Shown: positions 1 through 6,407 of the stretch, piece by piece | Layout of the letters: each line of letters starts with the position of its first letter | Numbering within the stretch: the stretch's first letter is position 1 | Origin: Sphingomonadaceae bacterium | Lineage (GTDB): Bacteria > Pseudomonadota > Alphaproteobacteria > Sphingomonadales > Sphingomonadaceae | Direction of reading: 5' to 3' | NCBI GenBank assembly: GCA_020446665.1 | Contig: JAGREF010000335.1 | Location: 1-10,625 of the forward strand | DNA length: 10,625 bases | The notes under the pieces: generated by a model | Told to the model about the DNA's origin: nothing | Databases searched by the model: none | What the model saw: only the letters and a program-made list of their open reading frames with translations | Program-made: the position numbers and the translations under genes

Positions 1-587
1 GGCAGGAAGCTGTGATGGATATTGATGCAGCGCCCCGTGAGGAAGCGGGTCATGTCATCCGACAAGATCTGCATATAGCGCGCCAGCACCACCAGTTCTG
101 CGCCGGTGTCGGTAACAACCTGCTTCACCTGCGCTTCCTGCTGCGGCTTGGTGTCCTTGGTGATGGGGAAGTGGTAATAAGGAATGTCGCCGATCAGCGA
201 AGTGGTCAGCACTTCGCGCGGGTGGTTGTTGATGATCGCTACCACCTCCATGTTCAGCTCGCCTATGCGCATGCGGTAGAGCAGATCGCCGAGGCAGTGA
301 TCCAGCTTGCTGACCATCAGCACGACCTTGGGCGTATAGCCGGGCTCGCGCAGCTTCCATTCCATGCCATGGGCATCGGCAATGGCGGCAAAGGCATCAC
401 GGAAAGTGCCCGGAGCCGTGCTGCCGGGATCGAATTCCACGCGCATGAAGAAGCGTTTTGTCAGCGGATCATTATATTGCTCCGCATCGGTAATATTGCC
501 GCCGTTTTCGGCCAGGAACCCGGCAACCTTGGCAACCAGCCCGGCTTGGTCGGGGCAGGAAAGGCTCAGTACGCAAGTATCTGACAC
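1..587 (-). CDS. purU: Formyltetrahydrofolate deformylase (3' end outside window)
   Basis: PurU hydrolyses 10-formyl-THF to formate and THF in the cytoplasm. Reading from a GTG at 587 gives 195 residues that run off the window edge. Residues 1-85 form the N-terminal ACT domain (SDTCVLSLSCPDQAGLVAK, then NGGNITDAEQY). The formyltransferase domain follows, with MVSKLDHCLGDLLYR and NNHPREVL. The visible end is INIHHSFLP, with the catalytic-type Asn189 and His191; the usual catalytic Asp lies beyond the edge. Family length is about 285 aa, so roughly 90 residues are missing only because of the window. The GTG start is set by a GGAG Shine-Dalgarno 9 nt upstream and by agreement with the family N-terminus. 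It lies 13 nt after the metF-like stop, so the two were probably one operon. No frameshift is visible. Because upstream metF is broken, expression may now depend on another promoter. Confidence 0.95.
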   Translation of the reverse strand, partial: MSDTCVLSLSCPDQAGLVAKVAGFLAENGGNITDAEQYNDPLTKRFFMRVEFDPGSTAPGTFRDAFAAIADAHGMEWKLREPGYTPKVVLMVSKLDHCLGDLLYRMRIGELNMEVVAIINNHPREVLTTSLIGDIPYYHFPITKDTKPQQEAQVKQVVTDTGAELVVLARYMQILSDDMTRFLTGRCINIHHSFL

Positions 588-600
588 AGGTCTTAACTCC

Positions 601-1197
601 TCAGGTCATGTCATAGCGCGGCAAGGCATCGCCATGCTTCGCGGCATGTTGGTTGATCCATTCAACGGTCGGCTTGAGCCCGCCAAAGGGATAGAAATGC
701 AGACGCACCCGGCCATGCTCCGGCCCCATGCCTGTGCGCAAGGCATCAACCAGCTTGTCCGGCCCAGCCGGACCGATCAGGTTGGTCAGTGAAATACCAT
801 AGTTCTTGAGCACAGAGGCAGACGCACCCACGCCGCAGAATTTGGCATAGCGCAGCAGCCGCTTGATCCCGCCGGGGCCAGGCATGCCGATATGCACCGG
901 CGCGTCGATATCGCGCTGGCGCATTTCCGCAAGCCAGCTCAGGAAAGCATCGGAGTCAAAGCCGAATTGCGTGACCACCAGAGGTGCCATGCCGCGACCG
1001 GTGATTTCTTCAATCTTGCGCTCCATCCAGTCCCACAATTGCGGGGCAGATACGGCTGGATGCCCTTCGGGATGCCCGGCGATGCCGATGGCGGTGATCC
1101 CGTTATCTTCGAAAATGCCGGTACGGGTCATTTGCAGCGTATCGGAAAACGGGCCTTCGGGTTGCGGGGGATCGCCTGCCACCAGAAAGACGCGCAT
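601..1197 (-). pseudogene. metF-like methylenetetrahydrofolate reductase, 5'-truncated
   Basis: This is the C-terminal two thirds of a methylene-THF reductase of the kind that accompanies DmdA/LigM-type THF demethylases. It would interconvert 5-methyl-THF and 5,10-methylene-THF. Recognisable segments are RVFLVAGDPPQPEGPFSDT, then IAGHPEGHP, APLVVTQFGFDSDAF, APVHIGMPGPGG and HFYPFGGLKPTVEW. About 198 residues remain from the ATG at 1197 to the TGA at 601-603; the family is about 290-310 aa. The missing N-terminus should carry the first barrel strands and part of the FAD and folate site. Homology ends at about 1197, and the DNA beyond soon becomes the opposite-strand ligM-like fragment. A second frame just upstream (residues like DQREAAHTLRGNA, about 1198-1235) may be a frameshifted further piece of the same gene. 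The frame stays open to 1770, but that stretch is only the antisense of ligM. A short product from 1197 is possible; I judge it nonfunctional. Confidence 0.8.
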
Positions 1198-1263
1198 TGC
1201 CCCGCAGCGTGTGCGCCGCCTCGCGCTGGTCAGCACCGGCGTGCATGGCGTACAGCCGGGCGA

Positions 1264-1872
1264 AACGGAAAAGATGCCTTCAAGCTGCTTGAATATCTCG
1301 GCATCAACAGCTTCAGGGGCTTTGTCGAGGACAAGTGGGTGCCGGTAACGGTCGAAGGCTATTACCTGACCCCGTGGGATCTCGGCTATGGCCACATCGT
1401 CAAGTTCGACCATGACTTCGTCGGCCGCGAAGCGCTGGAGAAGATGAAGGATGACAAGCACCGCGTGAAAGTGACGCTGGCGCTCGACACGGAAGACGTG
1501 CTGCGCGTGCAGAGCTCTGCCCTGCAGAAGGGTGACCGGGCAAAGTACATGGAATTCCCCAGCGCGGTCTATTCCATGCACCCGTTCGATGAAGTGCGCT
1601 GCGATGGCAAGGTCATCGGCCTGTCCACCTGGGTTGGCTATTCTGCCAATGAAGGCAAGATGCTGACGCTGGCGATGATCGATCCCGACTATGCCGAAAT
1701 GGGCAAGCCGGTGACGTTGGTCTGGGGTGAGCCGAATGGCGGCACCAGCAAGCCGACAGTCGAGCCGCATGTCCAGACCGAGATCAAGGCCTATGTCAGC
1801 CCGGTTCCCTATTCGGAAACCGCGCGCGACAATTATGCGGATAGCTGGCGCCAGGAAGGCGTCGCTCGCTAA
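1264..1872 (+). pseudogene. LigM/DesA-type aromatic O-demethylase (GcvT fold), C-terminal fragment
   Basis: These about 200 residues match the C-terminal part of THF-dependent O-demethylases such as LigM (vanillate/3-O-methylgallate) and DesA (syringate), which move a methoxyl methyl group to THF. Clear family segments are YYLTPWDLGYGHIVKFDHDF, VGREALEKM, GLSTWVGYSANEGKMLTLAMI, LVWGEPNGGTSKPTVEPH and AYVSPVPYSETARDNYA. The stop is TAA at 1870-1872. LigM is about 470 aa, so the N-terminal half, including most of the substrate and THF pocket, is absent. Homology begins near NGKDAFKLLEYLG (about 1264), which aligns with the TGDKLKAYREWLP region of LigM. KDAFKLLEYLGINS also resembles an N-terminal LigM stretch, so a second internal deletion cannot be excluded. 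No start codon or Shine-Dalgarno fits the fragment. A good terminator follows. Family assignment is firm; the substrate is unknown. Confidence 0.85.
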
Positions 1873-1900
1873 GCCTCAGACCCGTTGGAGGCTGGCAAGC

Positions 1901-1937
1901 AGGGCGGTTTCCCGGTTGGGAGGCCGCCCTTTCTTTT
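1901..1937 (+). terminator. Rho-independent terminator after the ligM-like gene
   Basis: A perfect 7-bp stem (agggcgg at 1901-1907, ccgccct at 1924-1930) encloses a smaller ccc/ggg stem. It is followed by a T-rich run, tttctttt, at 1930-1937. It lies 29 nt after the ligM-like stop and points the same way, so the original gene ended its transcript here. Confidence 0.8.
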
Positions 1938-1972
1938 GGCGTATATAGCTATATCTGGTCCAAAGACGCCGA

Positions 1973-2149
1973 TTATAGACCGCGTAAGGTCCGCCAAGGC
2001 TTCCAGATTTTGAGGACGAGGGCTGCGAATCCAATCGGAGCAATCACGCCGATCATATCACCGCGCTCAACAATATCCCAACTCCACCAACCGACAAATG
2101 CGGCCAGAATGATCAAAACAACAATTTGGGCTGGGGCTGTTCGACTCAC
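1973..2149 (-). CDS. Small two-helix membrane protein of unknown function (58 aa)
   Basis: A 58-codon frame starts at GTG 2149 and ends at TAA 1973-1975. It has an AGGA Shine-Dalgarno 6 nt before the GTG. The product begins VSRTAPAQIV. It has two predicted membrane segments, about residues 8-27 (QIVVLIILAAFVGWWSWDIV) and 32-48 (MIGVIAPIGFAALVLKI). A short ERGD turn separates them, and the C-terminus is basic (KPWRTLRGL). I do not recognise a family. It begins 20 nt after the iclR stop on the same strand, so it is probably the last gene of that transcript. Good start signal, alternating hydrophobic and charged blocks, and operon-like spacing support a real gene. With the two basic ends flanking the helices, an inner-membrane hairpin is likely. 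Function cannot be inferred beyond membrane localisation. Confidence 0.65.
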   Translation of the reverse strand: MSRTAPAQIVVLIILAAFVGWWSWDIVERGDMIGVIAPIGFAALVLKIWKPWRTLRGL

Positions 2150-2169
2150 TTGAGTTCCTTTTGTGGCAG

Positions 2170-2919
2170 CTAACTCGCTTCCAGCAGCGCGGCGGTGCGG
2201 TTGAGCAAGTCGGTCACGCGCTGTTCCATCTCCGCGTCAAAGCGTACCTTGGGCACAGCCACAGCCAGCGCGCCGGCGGCCTCGCCATCAATCAGCACCA
2301 GTCGCCCGATCCCGGCAATGCCGAGGCTGTATTCCTCGTCCGTATGGGCGAGCCCGGTGCGGCGTATTTCCTCCAGCTCGGCGCGCAAACTGGCTTCGTC
2401 GCTCACGGTCTTCTCCGTAAAGCGATACCGCTCGCCTTCCGCGAAATAGCTGTCCAGCTCCGCCGCGCTCAGCCCGGAGAGCAGCGCCTTGCCTGCTGAC
2501 AGAGCATGGAGCGGCGTGCGTGTGCCGCTGTTCACCGCATAGCGCAGTGCCTGCTCGCTCGTCTCCGTCACGATCGCTTCGGCTTCCCAGCCATGGCGGA
2601 CGAAGAAGCTGGCGGTTTCGTTGAGCTGGACGCGCAAGGTGCGCACCAGTGGCGCCACCCTCTCGGCCAAAGTGAAACCGCCATCATGGGCCTGCAGCCG
2701 CTCCAGCCCCGGACCGGGGCGATAGCGACGCCCCTCGCGGATCAGATATTGCCGGTCCACCAACGTTGCCAGCAGATAGGATAGCGAACTGACCGGTATG
2801 CCCAGCGCAGTGGCGATTTCCTGCGCCACCAATGCGCGGCGTTGAGCCACGACATATTCGATAATGTCGAGCGTGCGCGTCGCCGACTTGACCTGGGAAG
2901 AGGGTGACGCGCTCGCCAT
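2170..2919 (-). CDS. IclR-family transcriptional regulator
   Basis: This is a complete 249-aa regulator. Residues 10-75 form the winged helix-turn-helix (SATRTLDIIEYVVAQRRALV, EIATALGIPVSSLSYLLATL, then the wing around YLIREGRRYRPG). Residues about 85-245 form the effector-binding domain, with LHALSAGKALLSGLS, HTDEEYSLGIAGIGRLVL and GALAVAVPKVRF. IclR proteins usually sense aromatic or small organic acids and control an adjacent catabolic operon; the ligand is unknown. I chose ATG 2919 because the preceding MetE-like frame ends in TGA at 2921-2923, one base before it, and because the family N-terminus fits. An in-frame extension upstream to 2964 reads through the antisense-free MetE-like DNA in another frame and adds no homology. 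It is the only apparently undamaged gene of the decayed cluster. Its natural target may be the divergent 3466-3584 region. Confidence 0.9.
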   Translation of the reverse strand: MASASPSSQVKSATRTLDIIEYVVAQRRALVAQEIATALGIPVSSLSYLLATLVDRQYLIREGRRYRPGPGLERLQAHDGGFTLAERVAPLVRTLRVQLNETASFFVRHGWEAEAIVTETSEQALRYAVNSGTRTPLHALSAGKALLSGLSAAELDSYFAEGERYRFTEKTVSDEASLRAELEEIRRTGLAHTDEEYSLGIAGIGRLVLIDGEAAGALAVAVPKVRFDAEMEQRVTDLLNRTAALLEAS

Positions 2920-2920
2920 G

Positions 2921-3465
2921 TCAGCCGATCCGGGCCTCGGCAAGATCCGCGAGGTAATCCTCATGCGTCTTGTAATACTGGTTCGGCTGGAAGGCGGTTG
3001 TCAGCCCCGGCGCAGCGGAGTTGAGGAAACCGTGCGCCGTTCCGCCATGCTTTGCCATCGCATGTTTCATGCGGCGGATATCTTCGTGGCAAGGCTCCAG
3101 ATTGACCAGCCTGATCGGCGCAATGGCGCTGGCGCGGGTGAATTCCTGCGCGCCATAATATGCGCCAGCTTTCTTGCCAGTTCGGGCACTTCGGCCAGGT
3201 CCCCGGCCGGGTTACGCGGCGTGTGGCCGCCAAACCCTTCGAGCCGTTCGATAATGTAGGTGGAATAGCCGACCTTGCCCAATTCACCATCAGAAAAATC
3301 CGACACACCGCATTCGACCTGATGGCGGACCGCTTCATCCACCGCAGCCTGGACCTTTGCATCAAATTCGTCGACGTCGAATGCTTCGCCCATGTCGCGG
3401 GCGAGCAGCAGCGGAACCACTTGGTCGCCGCGCGGAAGGCTGCCGACATGAGTGGTGCAGATCAT
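2921..3465 (-). pseudogene. MetE-like (cobalamin-independent methyltransferase fold) protein, frameshifted and 3'-truncated
   Basis: The frame starts MICTTHVGSLPRGD at ATG 3465, with a GAGGA Shine-Dalgarno 7 nt upstream. It continues through VDEAVRHQVECGVSDFSDGE, STYIIERLEGFGGHTPRNPA and ELARKLAHIMAR. This is the N-terminal half of the stand-alone MetE-like/UROD-fold family (about 370 aa), which transfers methyl or similar groups to thiols. At about 3148 one base is missing: the family sequence resumes only in the next frame (QEFTRASAIAPIRLVNLEPC, then GTAHGFLNSAAPGLTTAFQP and YYKTHEDYLADLAEA). This second frame then stops at TGA 2921-2923, one base before the iclR ATG. About 181 residues remain, so the C-terminal half, with the metal-binding His and Cys ligands of this fold, is gone. 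The unshifted frame stops near 3067. Both lesions make it a pseudogene unless the frameshift is a sequencing error. Confidence 0.8.
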
Positions 3466-3490
3466 CGATTTATCCTCTTTGCGCACCCTG

Positions 3491-3506
3491 TTTCATATAT
3501 GCGAAA
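3491..3506. promoter_or_regulatory. Possible IclR-type operator between divergent genes
   Basis: TTTC at 3491-3494 and GAAA at 3503-3506 form an inverted repeat with an 8-bp AT-rich centre. It lies in the 119-bp gap between the divergent MetE-like and SnoaL-like genes. IclR-family operators are often palindromes of this size, and an iclR gene sits nearby. The match is short, so this is only a candidate. Confidence 0.25.
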
Positions 3507-3584
3507 ACAGCGCAACTGTGAATCTGAATAGATTGCACTGATCCCTGACGACCGTTGCGGTTGCCCTGCAAGGGGAGAATTTGC

Positions 3585-3810
3585 GTGAGCCGGACAGCTG
3601 CCGAAGTAGCCAATCTCAAGCTTGTGATCGAAATGTTCGAGCAGGTGCTGGTTCCGCTCGAAGGTAGCGCCGTGGATCGATTCATCAGCCCGGACTATAT
3701 CCAGCACCACCAGAATGTGGAGCCGGGGCGCGAGGTGCTGAAGATTTTTCTCGACTGGGCAAAATCGCAGCCGGGGCCGACAGAAACCCCGTCGATCAAC
3801 CGCAACCCCG
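3585..3810 (+). pseudogene. SnoaL-like (NTF2-fold) protein, N-terminal fragment
   Basis: The frame starts at GTG 3585 behind a strong AGGGGAG Shine-Dalgarno 7 nt upstream. The product reads VSRTAAEVANLKLVIEMFEQ, then FISPDYIQHHQNVEPGREVL and IFLDWAKSQPGP. The YIQHHQNVEPGRE pattern is typical of SnoaL-like polyketide-cyclase/NTF2-fold proteins of about 120-140 aa. Recognisable similarity fades after about residue 75. The frame runs on to a stop at 3900-3902 without the usual second half (the stretch expected to read like GDxVxVH and the C-terminal EHWDV motif). Instead a different frame takes over with a DUF3237-like tail. The boundary given is approximate. Such proteins occur in catabolic clusters, but the role here is unknown. 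Confidence 0.6.
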
Positions 3811-3856
3811 GTATGGACGAGACAGCGGTCGATCAATTGCGCGCGCCCCATGGCGC

Positions 3857-3976
3857 GGCAATCCCAGCTTTGAATGCCCGGCGGGCAAGCATGACTGGCT
3901 GACCAGACATGTCTTTATCGGGATTGGCGAACGCAAGCCGGACGGAAATCTGCTGCGCTATTATGCGCTGGTGTGA
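3857..3976 (+). pseudogene. DUF3237-like protein, C-terminal fragment
   Basis: In the frame ending at TGA 3974-3976 the sequence reads GNPSFECPAGKHDWL, then TRHVFIGIGERKPDG and NLLRYYALV. This matches the usual end of DUF3237 proteins, recalled as F-E-x-G-x-x-x-Y/W-x-W-L-x-R, then V-G-x-G-x-R-x-P-D-G and a short final strand. Only about 39 residues can be assigned, against about 150 for a whole protein. The frame differs from that of the SnoaL-like start, and no start codon or ribosome site precedes it. It therefore looks like the remnant of a second gene joined to the first by a deletion. DUF3237 has no firm biochemical role that I can state. Assignment is by motif memory only. Confidence 0.5.
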
Positions 3977-4009
3977 GCGTTCCGCGTTCGACATTTGACG
4001 GGTTACACA

Positions 4010-4026
4010 GGTGACAGGGTGTCACC
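4010..4026. repeat. Short perfect hairpin ggtgaca-ggg-tgtcacc
   Basis: Two perfect 7-bp arms (4010-4016 and 4020-4026) surround a GGG loop. The right arm also belongs to a longer-range inverted pair with 4090-4101. No T-run follows on either strand, so a terminator role is not clear. Confidence 0.6.
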
Positions 4027-4101
4027 CTGCTGGACTTCCAACCCTTGTTTGAAATCAGATAGTTATGGATTTTCGACCCGGCCAAAACCGGGTGACACCC
4101 T
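4016..4101. repeat. 12-bp inverted repeat pair (agggtgtcaccc / gggtgacaccct)
   Basis: The 12-bp arms at 4016-4027 and 4090-4101 are exact reverse complements, 62 bp apart. The right arm is followed by TAAGGAGAAAA. The shape could be a small non-autonomous palindromic element or a hairpin in a transcript. No transposase-like sequence lies between the arms. Confidence 0.55.
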
Positions 4102-4305
4102 CTAAGGAGAAAATCTGCATAATCGACAATTGCAAAGAGCCGCTTGCGATTATGGCGGGGTGAAAGCGTGTAGGAAAGCGGACAAGAGCCCTCCCGGTCC
4201 GATGCGCGTTCGGCACAAATGCCTGAACGGCCGGATTGGGAAGACGCATGGCGGGATCGTAGTGGCAGAAACGGCGTGGGGAACGGCCCCCACCAAACCA
4301 CACTC

Positions 4306-4335
4306 GTCACCCCGGGCCTGACCCGGGGTCCCGCT
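4306..4335 (+). repeat. REP-like palindromic repeat, copy 1
   Basis: The 30-bp unit begins GTCACCCCGGGCCTGA and ends GGGGTCCCGCT. Its core is a perfect 7-bp stem, ccccggg (4310-4316) with cccgggg (4322-4328), around a 5-base loop. It matches the reverse complement of the copy at 4450-4479 at 27 of 30 positions. The three differences are transitions in or near the loop, which keep the stem paired. I recall this GTCACCCCGG...GGGGTCCCGCT unit as widespread in alphaproteobacterial intergenic DNA. Confidence 0.75.
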
Positions 4336-4449
4336 CTTCTTGAGGTGCTTTGGCGGAGGGGGAGTGCCAGGCTGCGGGGACAAAGTAAGCCTGCGTAGCA
4401 TCATTTGCCTGTGGCTCGTTCGTTTGAGCAAGTCCGGCGCTCAAAGACT

Positions 4450-4479
4450 AGCGGGACCCCGGATCAAGTCCGGGGTGAC
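4450..4479 (-). repeat. REP-like palindromic repeat, copy 2 (inverted)
   Basis: This is the inverted partner of the copy at 4306-4335, with 114 bp between them. Its stem is ccccgga (4457-4463) with tccgggg (4469-4475) around tcaag. Compared with copy 1 the stem bases co-vary, since the a/t pair here replaces a g/c pair there. It lies 48 bp after the GNAT stop and could fold at the end of that transcript. Confidence 0.75.
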
Positions 4480-4527
4480 GGCTGTCCGGTTGTCCGCAAT
4501 CTTGTCCTGTCCGGGACGCCTCCTTTG

Positions 4528-5052
4528 TCAGCGCTGCAGTCGAAGCTCGTAGAGGAATTCATCGTCCCGGTGGTCACCCACCCAGAAGTCGATATCGGCG
4601 ATCTTGGTGAAACCGTAGCGTTCGTAGAAACGCTGTGCGCCGTCATTCTCGCTATAGACCGATAGCTGGATCGCATCGTGGCCGCGCGCTTTCGCTTCAT
4701 CCAGCGCCCAGTCCATCAGCACGGCACCAAGGCCGCGCCCGGTCATTTTAGGGTCAGTATAGAGCTGGCCCAGAGCGATGGGATTGGCGGCATCGGAATG
4801 CTCGACATACCAGCTGGGGTAACGCAGCTTGCAGAAGCCGAGCAGCTTGCCCGCTTCGTCAAAGGCAAGCTGGTGGATGCAATCCTCGCCCGCCACTTCC
4901 TTGGCGACTTCCGGCTCGGAATAGACCTGCTCAAGGAAGCTTGCCAGCGACTCCGGCTTGTAGAGATGGCCGAATTTGGCGACGAAACTGTCGCGGCCCA
5001 GCGCAGCAAGCGCGGGGACATCCTCCAAAGAAGCGGGACGCAGGATCGGCAT
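4528..5052 (-). CDS. GNAT-family N-acetyltransferase
   Basis: This is a complete 174-aa GNAT enzyme, expected to move an acetyl group from acetyl-CoA to an amine; the acceptor cannot be told. It begins MPILRPASLEDVPALAALG. The strand-4 to motif-A region is PIALGQLYTDPKMTGRGLGA, with the acetyl-CoA pyrophosphate loop TGRGLGAVLMDWAL. The C-terminal motif B is LSVYSENDGAQRFYERYGF followed by FWVGDHRDDEFLYEL. ATG 5052 is chosen because homology starts there; the ribosome site is weak (AGGG very close to the ATG). Longer in-frame readings up to 5196 enter the end of the channel gene. It lies 61 nt after the channel gene on the same strand and is probably co-transcribed, although a stem-loop sits in the gap. 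Confidence 0.9.
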   Translation of the reverse strand: MPILRPASLEDVPALAALGRDSFVAKFGHLYKPESLASFLEQVYSEPEVAKEVAGEDCIHQLAFDEAGKLLGFCKLRYPSWYVEHSDAANPIALGQLYTDPKMTGRGLGAVLMDWALDEAKARGHDAIQLSVYSENDGAQRFYERYGFTKIADIDFWVGDHRDDEFLYELRLQR

Positions 5053-5077
5053 GACCCTGCGCCCGTATCTTTGCTTT

Positions 5078-5101
5078 GGCGGGCTGGCAAGTCGACCCGC
5101 C
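5078..5101. promoter_or_regulatory. Stem-loop between the channel and GNAT genes
   Basis: GGCGGG (5078-5083) and CCCGCC (5096-5101) form a perfect 6-bp GC stem with a 12-base loop. No T-run follows on the minus strand, so it is not a standard terminator. It could mark partial termination or mRNA processing before the GNAT gene. Confidence 0.4.
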
Positions 5102-5113
5102 TGAGCGGCGGAC

Positions 5114-6274
5114 TTACTTGTCCATCTGCTCCAGCTTCCTGGCGGCCCATTCACGACCGCCCAGGCCGAAGGCCAGCGCTGTTGCCACAGCACCACCGAT
5201 CACCAGCGCGCCAAAGGCCATTTCGACGATCTCATCGCCCACGCCCATCTGCTTCAGCCCCATGAAGGTGAACAGCACGATGGCCACCCAGCGCACGACC
5301 TTGGCCGCAGTGGAGCTGGCCCCATCAGCGCCGCCCATCAGCTTGGCCAGCATATTGGCGAGGAGATAGCCGACGAGGATCACCACACCGCCAAAGATCA
5401 CGCTGCCGCCCAGTTCGAGTACTTCGTTGAGGATCGCGGTCAGTTCCGGGAAGCCCAGCAGCCGGGTGGCGGCAATGGCAAAGAACAGGATGATCGCGAT
5501 CTGTGCCACGCGCGAAACCACGCTGGTGACAGAAGACCCTTCAGGCAGCAGGCCCAGCGCGCCGACCGAGCGGTCCACACCCAGACCGGGCAGAATGTCG
5601 CTCAGGATCTGCACCACGAACTTGCTGATCAGATAACCGATACCGAGCAGGATCGCCGCCCCGATAATGTTCGGGATAGCGGCAAAGATCATTCCCAGCA
5701 TTTCCGTTGCCGGGGCAGAGATCGTTTCGATCTTCAGCGCACCCAGCGCCGCGATGGCCACCGGGATCACGATCAGCACATAGATGATCGTGCCGATCGT
5801 CCCACTGATCGCGGTGTTGCCGGTGACATTGTCCACCCCGCCCTTATTGGCCCATTTGTCCAGATCAGCAGTCTGCATGGCGGTGACGGCAATGTCGCGT
5901 ACGATCTTGGCCACCATCAGGCCGATGAAGAAGATCAGGCCAGCTGCGGCGAGATTGGGGATGAAGCCCATCACATCGTCCAGCAATGTCTGCAGCGGCG
6001 CCATCACGCCGGTCAGATTGAAGACGTTGAGGATCGCCAGCAGACCGAACAGCCAGACCAAAAGGCTGACGATCTTGCCCAGCGACATGCCGATGCTTTC
6101 ACCGCTGCCCGTGCCCTTTTGCAGAAAGGACACATTGTCCACCAGCTTGGCAAAGGCCCATTTGGCGGCCTTGGCCAGCGCCCATGTGACGACCAGTATG
6201 ATGACTGCCGCCAACAATTGCTTTCCGATCAGCATCGCCAGATCGGGATCGAAACTGTATTTTCCTAATTGCAT
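5114..6274 (-). CDS. CmpX/MscS-like membrane protein with conserved TM-helix repeats
   Basis: This 386-aa inner-membrane protein is built of repeated hydrophobic segments of the conserved TM_helix type found in CmpX-like mechanosensitive channels. Examples are QLLAAVIILVVTWALAKAAK, IVSLLVWLFGLLAILNVFNL, NIIGAAILLGIGYLISKFVV and IFGGVVILVGYLLANMLAKL. The repeat pattern (G-x-x-I-x-x-I-P-N followed by a long helix) occurs at IPNLAAAGLIFF and IPNIIGAAILL. The C-terminus, ATALAFGLGGREWAARKLEQ, resembles the pore-lining end of MscS-like helices (A-F-G-L-G-x-x), but no beta domain follows, as expected for this subfamily. The start at ATG 6274 has a GGGGAG Shine-Dalgarno 6 nt upstream. A role in membrane-tension or osmotic adaptation is inferred from the family. 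The transposon sits 141 bp upstream and may have displaced distal promoter elements. Confidence 0.9.
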   Translation of the reverse strand: MQLGKYSFDPDLAMLIGKQLLAAVIILVVTWALAKAAKWAFAKLVDNVSFLQKGTGSGESIGMSLGKIVSLLVWLFGLLAILNVFNLTGVMAPLQTLLDDVMGFIPNLAAAGLIFFIGLMVAKIVRDIAVTAMQTADLDKWANKGGVDNVTGNTAISGTIGTIIYVLIVIPVAIAALGALKIETISAPATEMLGMIFAAIPNIIGAAILLGIGYLISKFVVQILSDILPGLGVDRSVGALGLLPEGSSVTSVVSRVAQIAIILFFAIAATRLLGFPELTAILNEVLELGGSVIFGGVVILVGYLLANMLAKLMGGADGASSTAAKVVRWVAIVLFTFMGLKQMGVGDEIVEMAFGALVIGGAVATALAFGLGGREWAARKLEQMDK

Positions 6275-6407
6275 GAATAGCTCCCCGTTTGAAATTGTAC
6301 GAACCCGGGGAGAATAACAGATGACCGCCCAAATTCGAAGGGAGCGTTACAAGCCCTTACAACTTTGGATTTAATCTGAACGGCGGATACCAAATTTCCT
6401 TCTTTGA

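Larger units (their letters stand above)
3977..4527. other. Gene-free 550-bp stretch rich in inverted repeats
   Basis: Several frames are open here on both strands, but none shows a family motif, a Shine-Dalgarno or conserved architecture, and they overlap each other. What can be seen are the gggtgtcaccc inverted pair (4010-4101) and the two palindromic repeat copies at 4306-4335 and 4450-4479. The piece 4105-4300 between them has no recognisable structure, and I do not identify an RNA gene in it. Confidence 0.6.

Noticed and set aside
12..584. Open frame of 190 codons on the plus strand
   Set aside because: It is the antisense of purU, whose minus-strand translation is clearly conserved from GTG 587.
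892..1263. Upstream extension of the ligM-like frame to an ATG at 892
   Set aside because: This part is antisense to metF and shows no O-demethylase similarity.
1198..1770. Long N-terminal extension of the metF-like frame
   Set aside because: The frame stays open only as the antisense of the ligM-like gene; it has no metF-like residues and is rich in His/Arg as GC-rich antisense frames often are.
4055..4431. Several overlapping open frames on both strands in the repeat-rich gap
   Set aside because: They overlap each other, lack ribosome sites and known motifs, and include the palindromic repeats.
5784..6317. 177-codon plus-strand frame opposite the channel gene
   Set aside because: It is a shadow of the membrane protein gene, whose frame has the ribosome site and family pattern.
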